A stretch of DNA of 14,714 bases, taken from Thermoproteota archaeon (GTDB lineage: Archaea; Thermoproteota; Korarchaeia; JAOZGF01; JAOZFZ01). Within the stretch, counting starts at the first letter, position 1. Each line of letters starts with the position of its first letter. The position numbers were made by a program, and so were the translations under genes. The notes beneath the pieces were generated by a model. It ran no database searches. It saw only the letters and a program-made list of their open reading frames with translations, and was not told the origin of the DNA. The stretch covers positions 1 through 14,714 of the forward strand of contig JAOZFZ010000004.1 of NCBI GenBank assembly GCA_027491945.1, read 5' to 3'. Of this stretch, positions 13,983-14,714 are shown piece by piece.

Positions 13983-14714
13983 TCATAACGTCTCGAGGGG
14001 TAACTCCCTTGCAATAACCTTCTTAAGCCGGGATCCAAACTCCCGGTACCATTTCACCATTTCTTGGGTAAGCGATGGCTGGATAATTGTGAGCGCCTCA
14101 GTAAAGTCTTCCATGCCCACCTCGCAGGGTTTCATATCATTTTTACGTAAGGCTGTGAAAGCGGCTTCGCGGCAGAGCGACTTTAGATCGGCGCCGGAGT
14201 AATTTTCGGTCCTCTCCGCTATATATTCTAGGTCAACGTCGTCCTTTAATTTCATCTTCCCCGTGTAGATGGAGAGTATTTCAAGTCTATCCTCAAAGCT
14301 GGGCTCATTAACATACACCAGCTTTTCAATCCTTCCAGGGCGGAGGAGCGCAACGTCAACTATATCAGGCCTGTTTGTGGCAGCTATAACCACCACGTTC
14401 TCCAGTTCCTTTGTTCCATCCATTTCGGTGAGAAGCTGACTTACCATGCGCTCTGGGGTTCCACCAGAGCTTAAATCACCGCGTCTAGGGGCAATGGCGT
14501 CTATTTCGTCGAAAAATATGATTGCCGGGGCTGAGAGCCTAGCCTTTCTGAAAATTTCCCTTATTGCTCGTTCGGTTTCTCCAACCCACTTGCTCATTAT
14601 TTCTGGTCCGTTTATTGCTATGAAGTTTGCCTCTGTCTCGTTGGCAACGGCCTTAGCCAGAAGGGTTTTACCGCAGCCCGGAGGGCCATAAAGAAGAACA
14701 CCACTAGGCGGCTC
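13983..14714 (-). CDS. Cdc48/p97-type AAA ATPase, C-terminal (D2) part only
   Basis: Only the last 243 residues are in the window; the gene runs off the right edge. The fragment is one AAA domain: Walker A GPPGCGKT (10-17), pore loop SKWVGETE (41-48), Walker B FFDEID (67-72), sensor 1 Asn114 in AATNRPD, arginine fingers in LLRPGR (Arg125 and Arg128), and the C-terminal helical lid with [15 protein letters not shown]. The blocks [12 protein letters not shown] and [18 protein letters not shown] are hallmarks of the second AAA ring of archaeal Cdc48/VAT. These hexamers unfold and extract proteins for the proteasome. A single-ring ATPase cannot be excluded without the missing N-terminal part. The gene precedes the small winged-helix candidate and fen1 on the same strand. 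Confidence 0.92.
   Translation of the reverse strand, partial: EPPSGVLLYGPPGCGKTLLAKAVANETEANFIAINGPEIMSKWVGETERAIREIFRKARLSAPAIIFFDEIDAIAPRRGDLSSGGTPERMVSQLLTEMDGTKELENVVVIAATNRPDIVDVALLRPGRIEKLVYVNEPSFEDRLEILSIYTGKMKLKDDVDLEYIAERTENYSGADLKSLCREAAFTALRKNDMKPCEVGMEDFTEALTIIQPSLTQEMVKWYREFGSRLKKVIARELPLETL

Noticed and set aside
1..14714. Defence island, mobile element, CRISPR array or biosynthetic cluster
   Set aside because: Every sizeable stretch is covered by recognisable housekeeping genes; no transposase, integrase, toxin-like gene or regularly spaced repeat was seen.

Overview
The window is a core chromosomal segment of an archaeon. The evidence is the gene content: archaeal-type CCA-adding enzyme, Hel308 helicase, a single MCM, a Gins23-type GINS subunit, RfcS and RfcL, FEN1 and a Cdc48-type AAA ATPase. 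Archaeal TATA boxes and an intron-bearing tRNA-Pro agree with this. A Gins23 gene directly upstream of mcm and an rfcS-rfcL pair beside it resemble the layout known from the TACK group (Thermoproteota). TACK is therefore my best guess, and I cannot name a lineage from the sequence alone. No mobile element, CRISPR array or horizontally acquired cassette is visible.

Layout. Positions 1-1617 (minus strand) hold an AI-2E-family membrane permease followed closely by a TrmJ-like tRNA 2'-O-methyltransferase that runs off the left edge. A divergent intergenic region (1618-1907) contains several small inverted repeats and probable promoters. Positions 1908-3329 (plus) encode the CCA-adding enzyme. It converges on a tRNA-Pro(GGG) gene (3346-3445, minus) that has no encoded CCA and seems to carry two small introns. 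From 3510 to 9691 (minus) lies a run transcribed as gins23, mcm, hel308, purB. Its divergent partner from 9814 to 12706 (plus) is rfcS, rfcL, pcm. The two runs share a compact promoter region of about 120 bp with one clear TATA box. Positions 12703-14714 (minus) hold a Cdc48-like ATPase (cut by the right edge), a small unknown probable winged-helix protein, and fen1, whose 3' end overlaps that of pcm by 4 bp.

How the genes work together. GINS and MCM form two parts of the replicative CMG-like helicase. RfcS and RfcL form the clamp loader that places PCNA. FEN1 is a PCNA-dependent flap nuclease for Okazaki fragment maturation, and Hel308 remodels stalled forks. The rest is housekeeping: purine synthesis (PurB), tRNA maturation (CCA enzyme, TrmJ), protein repair (Pcm) and protein unfolding (Cdc48). 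No Orc1/Cdc6 gene and no recognisable origin is present.

I did not find a convincing new multi-gene system. The most notable points are the non-canonical Walker B of RfcL, matching C-terminal PIP-like tails on FEN1 and Hel308, the uncharacterised 74-residue protein between cdc48 and fen1, the doubly interrupted tRNA-Pro, and a hairpin around the hel308 stop codon just before the purB ribosome-binding site.
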